A stretch of 64,000 nucleotides of DNA, taken from contig OZ244059.1 of NCBI GenBank assembly GCA_965215385.1, positions 1,860,001 through 1,924,000 of the forward strand, read 5' to 3'. Numbering within the stretch: the stretch's first letter is position 1; each line of letters opens with the position of its first letter. The notes beneath the pieces were generated by a model. That model was not told the DNA's origin and did not search any database. It was given only the letters and a program-made list of their open reading frames with translations. Shown here one piece after another: positions 39,189 to 47,816 of this stretch. Both the position numbers and the translations under genes were made by a program. The DNA comes from JAPORY01 sp965215385. GTDB taxonomy: Bacteria > Pseudomonadota > Alphaproteobacteria > Rhodobacterales > Rhodobacteraceae.

Positions 39189-40692
39189 ATGAAAAACCTG
39201 ACCCGCCAGCGTCTTCCGATTGGGATTCAAAACTATACTCGGTTGCGGGAATCAAACAGTTACTATGTCGACAAAACCCTGCTCATCCAAGACTTGATTG
39301 AACGAGGAGATTACTGTTTCCTTTCCCGTCCACGCGGGTTTGGCAAGAGCCAGTTATTGGATACAATCAAGACCTTGTTCGAAGGACGCGAAGAACTCTT
39401 TGAAGGACTAGTAATCTGTGACCATTGGGATTGGTCAGTGTCCTGTCCAGTGGTACGTTTGAGCTTTGATCGGCTCTATGGGGAGCCAAAAGACATAGAG
39501 CGAAGTATTCTTTCGCAATTGAACGAAATTGAACAAGAGGCGGCACTGTCAACTTCAATCTGGCAAACCGCGCCAGAGTATTTGTGAGATGTTTTATACC
39601 GTCTTCACCGCAAGACTGGACAGACGGAAGTTGCCCTCATTGATGAGTAAGACAATCCGATCCTTGATCTTCTTAACGGATCAGATCAAGCGCGCGACAA
39701 TCGCAATTATCTGCGCGGATTTTATAGAACGAAAAAAGGGAGTGCAGAGCATATTCGTTTTGTTTTTGTCACCGGTATCACCATGTTCTCTAAGTTCAGC
39801 CGGTTCTCGGTATTGAATTATCTTGACACTGTGATTGAGCCAGAGTTGACAGATGTCGATCGAGACAAGATCCGCACGTGGTACAATGGATACAACTGGC
39901 GCGGAGAAACTCGTCTTTGCAATCCTTTCGATCTGCTGCTTTTTTCGAAACCGGGGGTTTAAACCCCATTGGTTCGAGATCGGTTCTCCAACATTCCTAC
40001 TCCAAACGATCCTGCAAAGGCGCGTGACTCCGCTGGATCTCGAAGGCGTTATTGCTGACGAATCACTACTCTCGAAATTCGATGGTGACGATATCAGTGC
40101 CGAAGCTCTGATGTTCCAAACTGGGTATCTGACCATTACCAAAGAGGTATCGGCGGGGCACCGAACTTCGTACCGACTAAACTATCCCAACCAAGAGGTG
40201 AGATTGGGTCTTAATGACGCATTCTTGACTTACCTCAGTCCAAATCACCGGTTACCTGACGCCGAAGGACATCACTTATGTGCCCTGCTCGAGGCCCAAG
40301 ATTTTGGCGGCTTCGCAGAAGCACTCCATTCCCTCCTGTCGGATATTCCCTACCAATGGGATCAAGCGAGTGATCTTGCTGATTACGAAGCCTGGTATGC
40401 AAGCCTATTGCTCATGTGCGTTCGCAGTGTTGGCATACGAGTGCAAAAGGAGGTTTCCGCAATTCGTGGACGGGCAGACATGATCGTTGAATTAGGAGAG
40501 CAGGTATTTGTGTTTGAATTCAAGGTGGCAGATACTGCGGCTAAGATCGAGGGCGTGCTGAAAGAGGCACTGAAACAAGTGCGTAATCGAGGATACGGTG
40601 AACCCCACAGGAGAAGAACTGTACAGTTGGTTGCCATAGCCCTTGTGCGAAAATTAACAAGCCCCTTAGCGGTTCGTACTGAGCCGCTGTGA
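39189..40692 (+). pseudogene. AAA-ATPase-like/PD-(D/E)XK (DUF1703) gene, broken
   Basis: The N-terminal half reads LPIGIQNYTRLRESNSYYVDKT and SRPRGFGKSQLLDTIKTLF (Walker A), then stops at an in-frame TGA (39585-39587). The same frame continues DVLYRLHRKTGQTEVALIDE, meets a TAA (39648-39650) where the family has Tyr of DEYD, then goes on DNPILDLLN, FVFVTGITMFSKFS and WYNGYNW to a frameshift in a T6 run at 39940-39945. The shifted frame gives the rest, GFKPHWFEIGSPTFLL to GRADMIVELGEQVFVFEFKV, the PD-(D/E)XK nuclease-like core. Such AAA_ATPase-like/DUF1703 genes are common multi-copy accessory genes of unknown role. Two nonsense codons and one frameshift make this copy non-functional. Confidence 0.85.
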
Positions 40693-40876
40693 TTGTTGAT
40701 ATGACATTTGCCGACAGATGGGCCGACCCGCTTCAATGCTGTGGCAATCATGCATAAGTTTTCGGTCTCGTTTCCTCTCCCAAATGCATAGACCAAATAG
40801 ACGGAACTAGCCACAATCTCACGAAACTTCGTAGGCCACGTGTTGCGGTAGGGAGCAATATTAATGCTCGGGCTCA

Positions 40877-41470
40877 TCAATAGTCGATGCCCCTTTGGGC
40901 TTTGATGCCGGCGGCAAATGGATGCTTGACTTCAGTCATTTCTGTCACCAAGTCGGCTGCTTCGCAAATTTCCGCTTTAGCATCACGGCCCGTCAAAATG
41001 ACCGATGTCCTATTGGCGCGCGCTTCAAGAGCAGCGAGCACGTCGGGAATATCTAGGTAGCCTTGGCGGATGGCAATATTGACTTCATCCAAAACTACCA
41101 AGTCATATTTGTTGCTTTTGAGGTAGTCTGTAGCTTGAGAGAATGCCGCCTTTGCAACAACAGTATCGCGCTCGCGGTCTTGCGTGTCCCACGTAAACCC
41201 CTCGCCCATCGTGTGCCAAGTTATACCATCAGTTTTTTCAAAAAAAGCCCGTTCACCAGTGCGCCATGATCCTTTGATGAATTGCACAACCGCAACGGTT
41301 TTTTTCCATCCGAGCGCACGTACTATGACTCCAAAGGCGGAGGTCGATTTGCCTTTGCCGTGACCAGTGTGAACTAAGATCAAGCCGCGGTTAGGATCTG
41401 AAGCACGTTGTACTCTTGCGCGTTGTTCTGCCTGACGCTGTTGCATTTCTTGCTTGTAATTATCTTTCAA
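40877..41470 (-). CDS. cobO: Cob(I)yrinic acid a,c-diamide adenosyltransferase
   Basis: A 197-residue ATP:cob(I)alamin adenosyltransferase of the CobA/CobO/BtuR type. The Walker A is LVHTGHGKGKSTSAFG, followed by VAVVQFIKGSWRTGE, WHTMGEGFTWDTQD, YDLVVLDEVNIAIRQGYL and VILTGRDAK. It starts with TTG at 41470, justified by AGGAGG (41479-41484) eight bases upstream. Adenosylcobalamin is the cofactor of the anaerobic BchE cyclase, a plausible reason for its place next to bchIDO on the same strand. Confidence 0.93.
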   Translation of the reverse strand: MKDNYKQEMQQRQAEQRARVQRASDPNRGLILVHTGHGKGKSTSAFGVIVRALGWKKTVAVVQFIKGSWRTGERAFFEKTDGITWHTMGEGFTWDTQDRERDTVVAKAAFSQATDYLKSNKYDLVVLDEVNIAIRQGYLDIPDVLAALEARANRTSVILTGRDAKAEICEAADLVTEMTEVKHPFAAGIKAQRGIDY

Positions 41471-41787
41471 AACTCGAACCTCCTAAATGGACTGTCTTTA
41501 GTTTGGAAAGGACATACCCGGTCGCGCTTCATCGAACTGCTTGTCGGCCGAACTGCCTGAAGGAATAACAACGCGTCGAATTGTAAATCTGCGGTAAGGA
41601 TCTGAGGCAAGCGACAATTCTTGCGCAATGCTCCGCCGAGATTTTTTTGCATTTCTTTTTTGTTGTAGGTATCGCTCAATTTACAACCTTCTATCCGCAA
41701 CCACCCGATGCTCACATCCGACTTGCCAATAGACTGAATTCGTACTCCTGATTTCACCACAAGGTCTGAAGTAGAAAATACCGTCAT
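41467..41787 (-). CDS. Possible small protein between bchO and cobO, unknown
   Basis: A 106-residue open frame with an ATG start and a stop (TGA) that overlaps the cobO TTG as TTGA. I recognise no domain, signal peptide or membrane segment. No ribosome site is evident before its start. Its position and coupling-type overlap are the only arguments for it; chance overlap is a real alternative, since the cobO ribosome site lies within it. Confidence 0.28.
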   Translation of the reverse strand: MTVFSTSDLVVKSGVRIQSIGKSDVSIGWLRIEGCKLSDTYNKKEMQKNLGGALRKNCRLPQILTADLQFDALLFLQAVRPTSSSMKRDRVCPFQTKDSPFRRFEF

Positions 41788-41874
41788 GAATCACAACGCC
41801 GTCGTTACCCCCAGATGACCGCAATCGGTAATGCAAACAACGGACAAGTTACGACGACCAAATTCTTGCAGAGA

Positions 41875-42738
41875 TCAGCAAAATGCCGGATTCGCCAGAA
41901 AAGAAGCAATATGGGTTGCGACACCGGCAGCGTCCTCCTCGTGGGCAAGATGTCCCAAATCCGCCATTTCAATAACCGTTGCCACTGGCATTTTTTTCGC
42001 CGCCATATGTGCGACCGTGTTTGGAACCGTACGGTCGTTCTTCCCAACCAAAAAGAGCGTGGGCGTCGCCAACTTGGCCCACATATGATCCAAACCACCA
42101 GCGGGCCACTGCGACATCATGAGCAAAGTTCCATCAACATGCTCGTGACTCGAAAATAGCTGCCGATAATACCCTACTGACTGTGCATCAAGTCTCGAGC
42201 CCGTGCGCTCAAGTAAGGACCCGACACGGTCCGTACGATTGCCAGAATGGGCAACAAATCGCGTAACACCCGGGGTCAACGCCAGAAACTTCGCAATTGC
42301 CGGAAATAATACGCCTGCCATCCCGCGAAAGTTAGATAGTGCTGGATTGATTCCAACGACCTTCGGGGTGGGATCAAAAGCGCGTGACATCTCAAGGGCA
42401 AGAGCAGCACCCGCTGAATGTCCAATCAAAGCAGTCGGTTCCCACCCTTGTTGCTGGCACAAGAACATCAGATCAGCGGCGACGCTAGCAAGACCACACC
42501 GATGTCTGGCACCAAGTTGCGTAAATCCTTGTCCGGGCAAATCAACAGCTACGACACGATAATATTGACTCAAAATCGGAATCAAGTTTCTAAAAGTATG
42601 TAACGAACTTCCTGCCCCATGGAGCAAGAGCAGCGTTTGCCCCTCACCGGCACAGTAAACGTGCCACCGATGGGGTGAACAATACACTTGTTGCGACTGA
42701 TCACGAAACGGCCAATCGGAAGGCGGTGGCCAAGGCAT
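41875..42738 (-). CDS. bchO: Magnesium-chelatase-associated alpha/beta hydrolase
   Basis: A 287-residue alpha/beta-hydrolase of the BchO family, always linked to bchID in purple bacteria. The oxyanion region is LLLLHGAGSSLHTFRN, the nucleophile elbow ALIGHSAGAALALEM, and the late Asp/His area PTLFLVGKNDRTVPN and MADLGHLAHEEDAAG. The N-terminus W-P-P-P-S-D-WPFRDQSQ is typical. Its precise reaction is unknown. The ATG shares one base with the bchD stop (TGATG), the tightest coupling in the operon. Confidence 0.92.
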   Translation of the reverse strand: MPWPPPSDWPFRDQSQQVYCSPHRWHVYCAGEGQTLLLLHGAGSSLHTFRNLIPILSQYYRVVAVDLPGQGFTQLGARHRCGLASVAADLMFLCQQQGWEPTALIGHSAGAALALEMSRAFDPTPKVVGINPALSNFRGMAGVLFPAIAKFLALTPGVTRFVAHSGNRTDRVGSLLERTGSRLDAQSVGYYRQLFSSHEHVDGTLLMMSQWPAGGLDHMWAKLATPTLFLVGKNDRTVPNTVAHMAAKKMPVATVIEMADLGHLAHEEDAAGVATHIASFLANPAFC

Positions 42739-44432
42739 CAGCTTACTTCGAGAGAATTGGTTATCGCCTGACTCAATTGTTGCGCATTGGCTCGCGGCAA
42801 GGGCAAATATGACGCCGCAAACTGCGCCGCTAAGTCCCGCAGCCCCTGCTGCGGACGACTCGCCGTATCAATCAACAAACTGCCAATGTTCAACCGTCGC
42901 ATTGCTTTCCCCTGCGCCACGCAATCTTGTAGTGCTTGCGATCGATCCGCCATCCCATCAAGGGCAATATTGGCACGACCGTCCGTCAAGGCAATGACGC
43001 TTGGCGTCAAGCCTCGCGCCTGCGACTGTAGCGAAATTTCCGTCGCTTGCTTCAATCCAGCAGCAAGCGGCGTGCCGCCGCCGCCGGGCAATGAGGCCAG
43101 CCGCCGCTTGGCCTGAACCAGGCTACGTGTCGGCGGTAACAAGAGTTCGGCTCCCGTGCCGCGAAAGGCAATTAACGCGATATGATCCCGACTTGCATAA
43201 GCATCCGCTAAGAGAATCTCGACCGCGCCCTTGGCTTCATTGAGTCTCGCAACAGCCGATGAGCCAGACGCATCAACCACGAAAATCAGCAACCGGTCTG
43301 ATTGCAATTGAAAGCGACGCAATCGTAAGTCACTCAACCGAATAATCACCGATTTTCGCGAACCTTGGTCTCTTTGCCGTCGTATGGTCTGCCAAGGCGC
43401 AGCCGCACGCAATGTTGCAACGATGTCGATACGAGACCGCGTGTTCGGTCGTCCAATTTTCGACGGCAGCGGGCGACCGCGACGATTGCCCTTTCGCTTG
43501 CTGCCCGAACCAGCGCCTAGCGCATTTCTTTGCCGTGACTGCGCTGGCAATTGGTCAAGCAGCTTTACCGGTAGCACCGCTCGAATCGAGTCGACCAAAC
43601 GATCCTGTAGCTTTTCAATATCAGAATTGGTTTCGGGGTCCGAGGATTCATGATCAATATCCGCTTCCTTAGGCTCCAGTACCGTGTCTGTCGATGGTAG
43701 CTGTGTCGCTCGCGCAGGATAAATCAATGCAACGGCATTCTGAATATCTGCTATGAGTACTTGCTCTCGGTGGTTTAGCTTTGCGAGCGTTCGAGCGCAC
43801 CGCAGGGCAAAGATGGGAGCACGCATACTATCAATGCCGAAATCAGCCGCAATTTGCAGCAGCAACAGAATAATCTCTTCCGAGTTCAGAGCCGGCGTTG
43901 TCGCCGAGACTGCTACCGACTTTGTCGTGTCAAAGTGATCGGAGATACAAACCTCTTTGTTGGACGTCCCAATATCGCGCAATCCAAGTCCCTCGAGATC
44001 AACGTGAAATGCGAGTACTTCTTTTAGGGAGTCTGGAGGTCGCTCTTCCGGCGACGCCCCCTCATCAAGCAAAATCAAAGATGCTGTTGGTGTTTCGGCG
44101 AGATATCGCGCTAACCTCGCAGCAAGCCCATCCGCACAACGCTCGGCCATTGCCACAACCAGCGTTTGAGAATCATGCATTATGCCGCGGGAAAAAATTT
44201 GCTGGCCCGCAGCCAAAGTCGCCGCAACATCGGTATCGCCATACAGTTGCGTATCGCTGATACTTGGATGAATACGCCGCAGCGGTCGCAATTTCTGCTC
44301 AACAATTGTCATCAGTCGGTCGCGCACCGGGCTCGGTCGCGCGCGAATAATCATGCCGCCGAGTGACGGTTCTTTCGCTAGGCATGCGAGGGCGATCTGT
44401 GCGTGTCGCCAGACTTGGTCGAGTTCGCTCAA
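42738..44432 (-). CDS. bchD: Magnesium chelatase subunit D
   Basis: A 564-residue subunit of the enzyme that inserts Mg2+ into protoporphyrin IX, the first committed step to bacteriochlorophyll. It has a degenerate AAA+ part at the N-terminus (G-G-MIIRARPSPVRDRLM), an acidic then Arg-rich linker in the middle (GSGSKRKGNRRGRPLPS), and a C-terminal integrin-type vWA domain with the metal site LLIFVVDASGSSAVARL, followed by LIAFRGTGAELLLPPTRSL, GGGGTPLAAGL and IALTDGRANIALDG. The start is TTG overlapping the bchI stop by four bases (TTGA). Normal length. Confidence 0.95.
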   Translation of the reverse strand: MSELDQVWRHAQIALACLAKEPSLGGMIIRARPSPVRDRLMTIVEQKLRPLRRIHPSISDTQLYGDTDVAATLAAGQQIFSRGIMHDSQTLVVAMAERCADGLAARLARYLAETPTASLILLDEGASPEERPPDSLKEVLAFHVDLEGLGLRDIGTSNKEVCISDHFDTTKSVAVSATTPALNSEEIILLLLQIAADFGIDSMRAPIFALRCARTLAKLNHREQVLIADIQNAVALIYPARATQLPSTDTVLEPKEADIDHESSDPETNSDIEKLQDRLVDSIRAVLPVKLLDQLPAQSRQRNALGAGSGSKRKGNRRGRPLPSKIGRPNTRSRIDIVATLRAAAPWQTIRRQRDQGSRKSVIIRLSDLRLRRFQLQSDRLLIFVVDASGSSAVARLNEAKGAVEILLADAYASRDHIALIAFRGTGAELLLPPTRSLVQAKRRLASLPGGGGTPLAAGLKQATEISLQSQARGLTPSVIALTDGRANIALDGMADRSQALQDCVAQGKAMRRLNIGSLLIDTASRPQQGLRDLAAQFAASYLPLPRANAQQLSQAITNSLEVS

Positions 44433-45433
44433 GATAGCACGCGATCAACCACTTGCTGCACTCGCGTCGTTGATCCCGACTCATCAAGCGGATCTCGTCG
44501 CAATCGATGGGATAATGCGATGGGAGCTACGACCCGCAAATGACTCCGAGATACCCGCGCATGTCCCCGATAGGCGGCCAGTGCTCGAGCGGTGCGCAGG
44601 AGCGTTAATTCGCCGCGGAGCCCATCCGATCCCAGAGCGATACAAAGTTCGGCACAGTCATGTAATATCCTTTTTGACGTCCGTGGGCGGCGATCACGCG
44701 CCGCCAAGATCTGAGCTTGGATCTGCTTGTCAGCAAGACCCCAAGTCTTCATAAACTCAACTCGTGCGCGATCAAATTGATCGCGGCGACGAATAACTTC
44801 GATCCGATCATTGATTTCTTGGGGCGAGCGAACTTCTACCGATAATCCGAACCGATCTAACAATTGCGGTCGCAGTTCACCCTCCTCGGGATTGCCGGAG
44901 CCGACAAGAACAAACTGCGCCGGATGTCGAATAGAAATTCCCTCTCGCTCGACAACGTTTTCGCCAGACTGCGCAACATCAAGTAAGAGGTCAACGATGT
45001 GATCCTCGAGCAAATTGACTTCGTCAATATACAGGTACCCACGATTTGCGCGGGCGAGCAAGCCAGGCTCAAAAGCCTTCTCCCCCCGAGTCAGTGCTCG
45101 CTCTATGTCAAGGGAGCCGACCACACGGTCCTCCGTGCACCCAAGCGGCAAGTCGATAATCGGAGTCGGGCTCTCAATAATCTGATCTTCAGCATTTTCC
45201 ACCCACGAGGGACAATCCGACAATCGTTGGGAATTTACGGGACAACCCTTGACATGGCGAATCGGTGGTAGGAGCGCAGCAAGCCCCCGCACCGCAGTAG
45301 ATTTACCAGTACCGCGATCACCAAACACCAACACGCCGCCAATCTGAGGGTCGATGGCGGTGAGGAGCATTGCGGTCTTCATTGCGTGTTGACCAACAAT
45401 TGCAGAGAATGGATACGCGTCAGGCATGGGCAT
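44429..45433 (-). CDS. bchI: Magnesium chelatase ATPase subunit I
   Basis: A 334-residue AAA+ ATPase that forms the ring driving Mg2+ insertion with BchD and BchH. The N-terminus YPFSAIVGQHAMKTAML, Walker A LVFGDRGTGKSTAVRGLA, the insert VVGSLDIERALTRGEKAFEP, Walker B GYLYIDEVNLLEDH, sensor VLVGSGNPEEGELRPQ and LLDRFGLSVEVRSP are all present. It overlaps the crtA end by 14 bp if Met1 (45433) is used; Met at 45427 is also possible. bchH is not in the window. Confidence 0.96.
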   Translation of the reverse strand: MPMPDAYPFSAIVGQHAMKTAMLLTAIDPQIGGVLVFGDRGTGKSTAVRGLAALLPPIRHVKGCPVNSQRLSDCPSWVENAEDQIIESPTPIIDLPLGCTEDRVVGSLDIERALTRGEKAFEPGLLARANRGYLYIDEVNLLEDHIVDLLLDVAQSGENVVEREGISIRHPAQFVLVGSGNPEEGELRPQLLDRFGLSVEVRSPQEINDRIEVIRRRDQFDRARVEFMKTWGLADKQIQAQILAARDRRPRTSKRILHDCAELCIALGSDGLRGELTLLRTARALAAYRGHARVSRSHLRVVAPIALSHRLRRDPLDESGSTTRVQQVVDRVLS

Positions 45434-46133
45434 GCATCCCTTTTTCTAATGGGCTACCGCCGCCCCAACTGCCCGACTCTCCCGTAACCGCAAAGCGCGT
45501 GAACAGGTCCTCACGAAACCAACTACCCTCGCGCACCGCATCAATCGCCGCTTGGTGCGGCCCGGATGGATTACGTACAAACTCGACCATCGTCTCAGTA
45601 TCGGGCCAGATCGAAAAAGTGATCGGATGCAAAAATGGCACTTCGCCGAGGCCGATCTTAAAAATGACGTGCGGATTGGTGCCAATGGCTCGGGAGACAT
45701 CCGGCATCTGTCGCCAAAACGGAATGGTCACTCGCGCTTTTATTGTGGCTCGCGTGAGCACTGCCAGCGGTCCGCTCGCCGTCATCTCTGTTATTGTGAA
45801 CGGCGTCCTCCCTGACCATTTGCCACGGGTCGCTATCGGCACCAAGAAAACCGTCCAGTCTTCTTGCGCTCTTTGCCGATAGCGTTGCCAGAGCTGTGAG
45901 TTTCCAACCCGAGCATGCGCAACCGCATCACTTTCCCAAGTGGCAACAATCGCGTACACAGCCGTATTCGGGATCGGCGTAAACCCCTCCCCAGTGCCAG
46001 AGCCACAGAGTTTCCAAAAGCCAATCCCGTGCTCATGCACAAGCGACAGCCGGGCGGCGCCCATCATGGTAAAGGCCCAGGTCCGTGCGATGATCGTCGG
46101 AAAGCGAAAAAAGCTGATAGAAACGGTCTGCAT
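45420..46133 (-). CDS. crtA: Spheroidene monooxygenase
   Basis: A 237-residue carotenoid monooxygenase that adds the keto group to spheroidene, giving spheroidenone in air. Family blocks are FRFPTIIARTWAFTMMGAAR, FWKLCGSGTGEGFTPIPNTAVYAI (part), LWQRYRQRAQEDWTVFLVP and SPFVNPSG-like FVRNPSGPH. A haem ligand is assigned to a His in the family, but I do not pin it here. It is the first gene of crtA-bchI-bchD-bchO and is divergent from crtI, the same order as in Rhodobacter clusters. Confidence 0.94.
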   Translation of the reverse strand: MQTVSISFFRFPTIIARTWAFTMMGAARLSLVHEHGIGFWKLCGSGTGEGFTPIPNTAVYAIVATWESDAVAHARVGNSQLWQRYRQRAQEDWTVFLVPIATRGKWSGRTPFTITEMTASGPLAVLTRATIKARVTIPFWRQMPDVSRAIGTNPHVIFKIGLGEVPFLHPITFSIWPDTETMVEFVRNPSGPHQAAIDAVREGSWFREDLFTRFAVTGESGSWGGGSPLEKGMHAHA

Positions 46134-46218
46134 GGGGAAATTTTATTCCGATCTCCGCTTAGGTTCGAAAGAAATTACAGATTTTCACTTGCATTGAAAG
46201 TCAGAAACCGGGAATTGT

Positions 46219-46237
46219 AAACAGTTCGAGACTGTTT
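46219..46237. promoter_or_regulatory. Inverted repeat upstream of crtI
   Basis: AAACAGT and ACTGTTT (7 bp, perfect) flank the spacer TCGAG in the crtA-crtI divergent space, ending 13 bp before the chosen crtI ATG. It resembles an operator placed to block crtI transcription or translation. It does not fit the PpsR/CrtJ consensus TGT-N12-ACA, so the binding protein is unknown. Confidence 0.5.
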
Positions 46238-46250
46238 GGCAGCTTATTCT

Positions 46251-47816
46251 ATGGCACCCCTTGATCGCAGCAACGCTTCGATTGCGACACTCCAACCCGT
46301 AACCCTTGAGCAGTCCCAAGCTCAAGCCGTCGTCATTGGCGCAGGCTTGGGCGGACTAGCCGCGGCGATGCGGTTAGGTTCTAAAGGCTATCGCGTAACG
46401 CTCTTAGATCGTCTTGATGTCCCCGGCGGTCGCGGATCAGCCATTTGGCAGGACGGATATCGATTTGACTTAGGCCCGACCATTGTTACCGTACCGCACG
46501 TATTTCGTGAGTTGTGGACAGCCTGTGGGCGTGATTTTGATCACGACGTCGACCTTCGTCCGCTCAACCCCTACTATGAAATTCGATGGCTGGACGGCAG
46601 TACCTTCACCGCCAGCGCTGACCGTGAGCGCATGTTCGAAGAAGTGAAGCAATTATCCCCAGATGACCTGCGTGGCTATCAGCGGTTTATGCGTGACGGC
46701 AAGATCCGCTATGAATTCGGTTTTGAGAATCTTGGCCGTCGCTCTATGCACGAACTATGGCAACTCATCAAGGTCTTGCCGACATTTGCCCGACTGCGAG
46801 CCGACCAATCGGTTTATCGACGCGCCGCGCTCCGTGTGAAGGACGAACGCCTTCGAATGGCACTCTCGTTTCATCCGCTATTTATTGGCGGTGATCCTTT
46901 TCGGGTCACATCGGTCTACGCACTAGTCAATCACCTAGAAACCGAGTTTGGGGTACACTATGCGATGGGTGGGATTGTGGCGATGGCGCAGGCTATGGCC
47001 GAGATCATTCGAGACCAAGGCGGCACAATTCTTTTGAATGCTGAGGTTGACGAAATTATCGTTAAAGATGATCGCGCCGCTGGCGTTGCGCTGACCGATG
47101 GCACCCCAATCCCCGCCGACATTGTTGTTTCCAACGCCGACGCTGCTCACACTTACGGTCGTCTGCTACGAGGACACCGCAAGCGACGTTGGACCGAGCG
47201 GCGACTGCGTCGAACCCGATGGTCGATGGGATTATTTGTTTGGTATTTTGGCACCAAAAGCACACGACGCAAATGGCCGGATGTTGGACATCATACGATT
47301 GTTAACGGCCCCCGATACAAAGGCTTGGTTGATGATATTTTCATCAACGGCGAACTGGCCGATGATATGAGCCTCTATGTTCATCGGCCAACCGTCACGG
47401 ATGCAAGTGCCGCGCCCGACGGTGATGATACGTTTTACGCCCTCAGCCCGGTGCCGCATTTGGGTCATGATCGCCCCATTGATTGGTCTCAAATGGCGGA
47501 GGTTTATCGCGAGCGGGTGCAATCGTTCCTAAACCAGCGACTATTGCCGGGTTTGAATCAACATCTTAATTCCTCATTGGTCTTTACCCCAGAAACGTTT
47601 CGCGACCGGTACCGGAGTTGGCACGGGTCCGGATTTTCGCTTGAACCCCGAATTTTTCAGAGTGCTTGGTTCCGCCCCCATAATGTCAGTGAGGAATTAT
47701 CGGGACTCTATATGGTTGGCTCAAGCACACATCCAGGTGCCGGTTTGCCCGGGGTCATCGCGACCGCGGAAGTGCTGGCGAACCTGGTCCCCGATGCGAA
47801 TCTCGTGATGTCATGA
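46251..47816 (+). CDS. crtI: Phytoene desaturase
   Basis: A 521-residue FAD-dependent desaturase that takes phytoene through three or four dehydrogenations to neurosporene or lycopene. The dinucleotide motif VVIGAGLGGLAAAMRLGSKGY lies near residue 25 (shown up to Gly-Tyr), with LLDRLDVPGGRGSAIWQDG after it. Further blocks are FDLGPTIVTVPHVF, FHPLFIGGDPFRVTSVYALV, and the C-terminal LYMVGSSTHPGAGLPGVI signature of carotenoid desaturases. The frame allows a TTG at 46236; ATG 46251 is chosen, although no clear ribosome site is seen for either. The stop overlaps crtB by four bases (ATGA). Confidence 0.95.
   Translation: MAPLDRSNASIATLQPVTLEQSQAQAVVIGAGLGGLAAAMRLGSKGYRVTLLDRLDVPGGRGSAIWQDGYRFDLGPTIVTVPHVFRELWTACGRDFDHDVDLRPLNPYYEIRWLDGSTFTASADRERMFEEVKQLSPDDLRGYQRFMRDGKIRYEFGFENLGRRSMHELWQLIKVLPTFARLRADQSVYRRAALRVKDERLRMALSFHPLFIGGDPFRVTSVYALVNHLETEFGVHYAMGGIVAMAQAMAEIIRDQGGTILLNAEVDEIIVKDDRAAGVALTDGTPIPADIVVSNADAAHTYGRLLRGHRKRRWTERRLRRTRWSMGLFVWYFGTKSTRRKWPDVGHHTIVNGPRYKGLVDDIFINGELADDMSLYVHRPTVTDASAAPDGDDTFYALSPVPHLGHDRPIDWSQMAEVYRERVQSFLNQRLLPGLNQHLNSSLVFTPETFRDRYRSWHGSGFSLEPRIFQSAWFRPHNVSEELSGLYMVGSSTHPGAGLPGVIATAEVLANLVPDANLVMS

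Noticed and set aside
27217..39650. TAA read as tyrosine (recoding) because several TAA codons fall at conserved Tyr positions
   Set aside because: Intact genes in the window end at TAA normally (for example lipoprotein 53903-53905, SNF2 38099-38101), the affected genes also carry TGA, TAG and frameshifts, and conserved Tyr in the same remnants is also written TAT.
46134..46250. PpsR/CrtJ site (TGT-N12-ACA) between crtA and crtI
   Set aside because: The only TGT in the right place is followed after 12 bases by ACT, not ACA; not enough to call.
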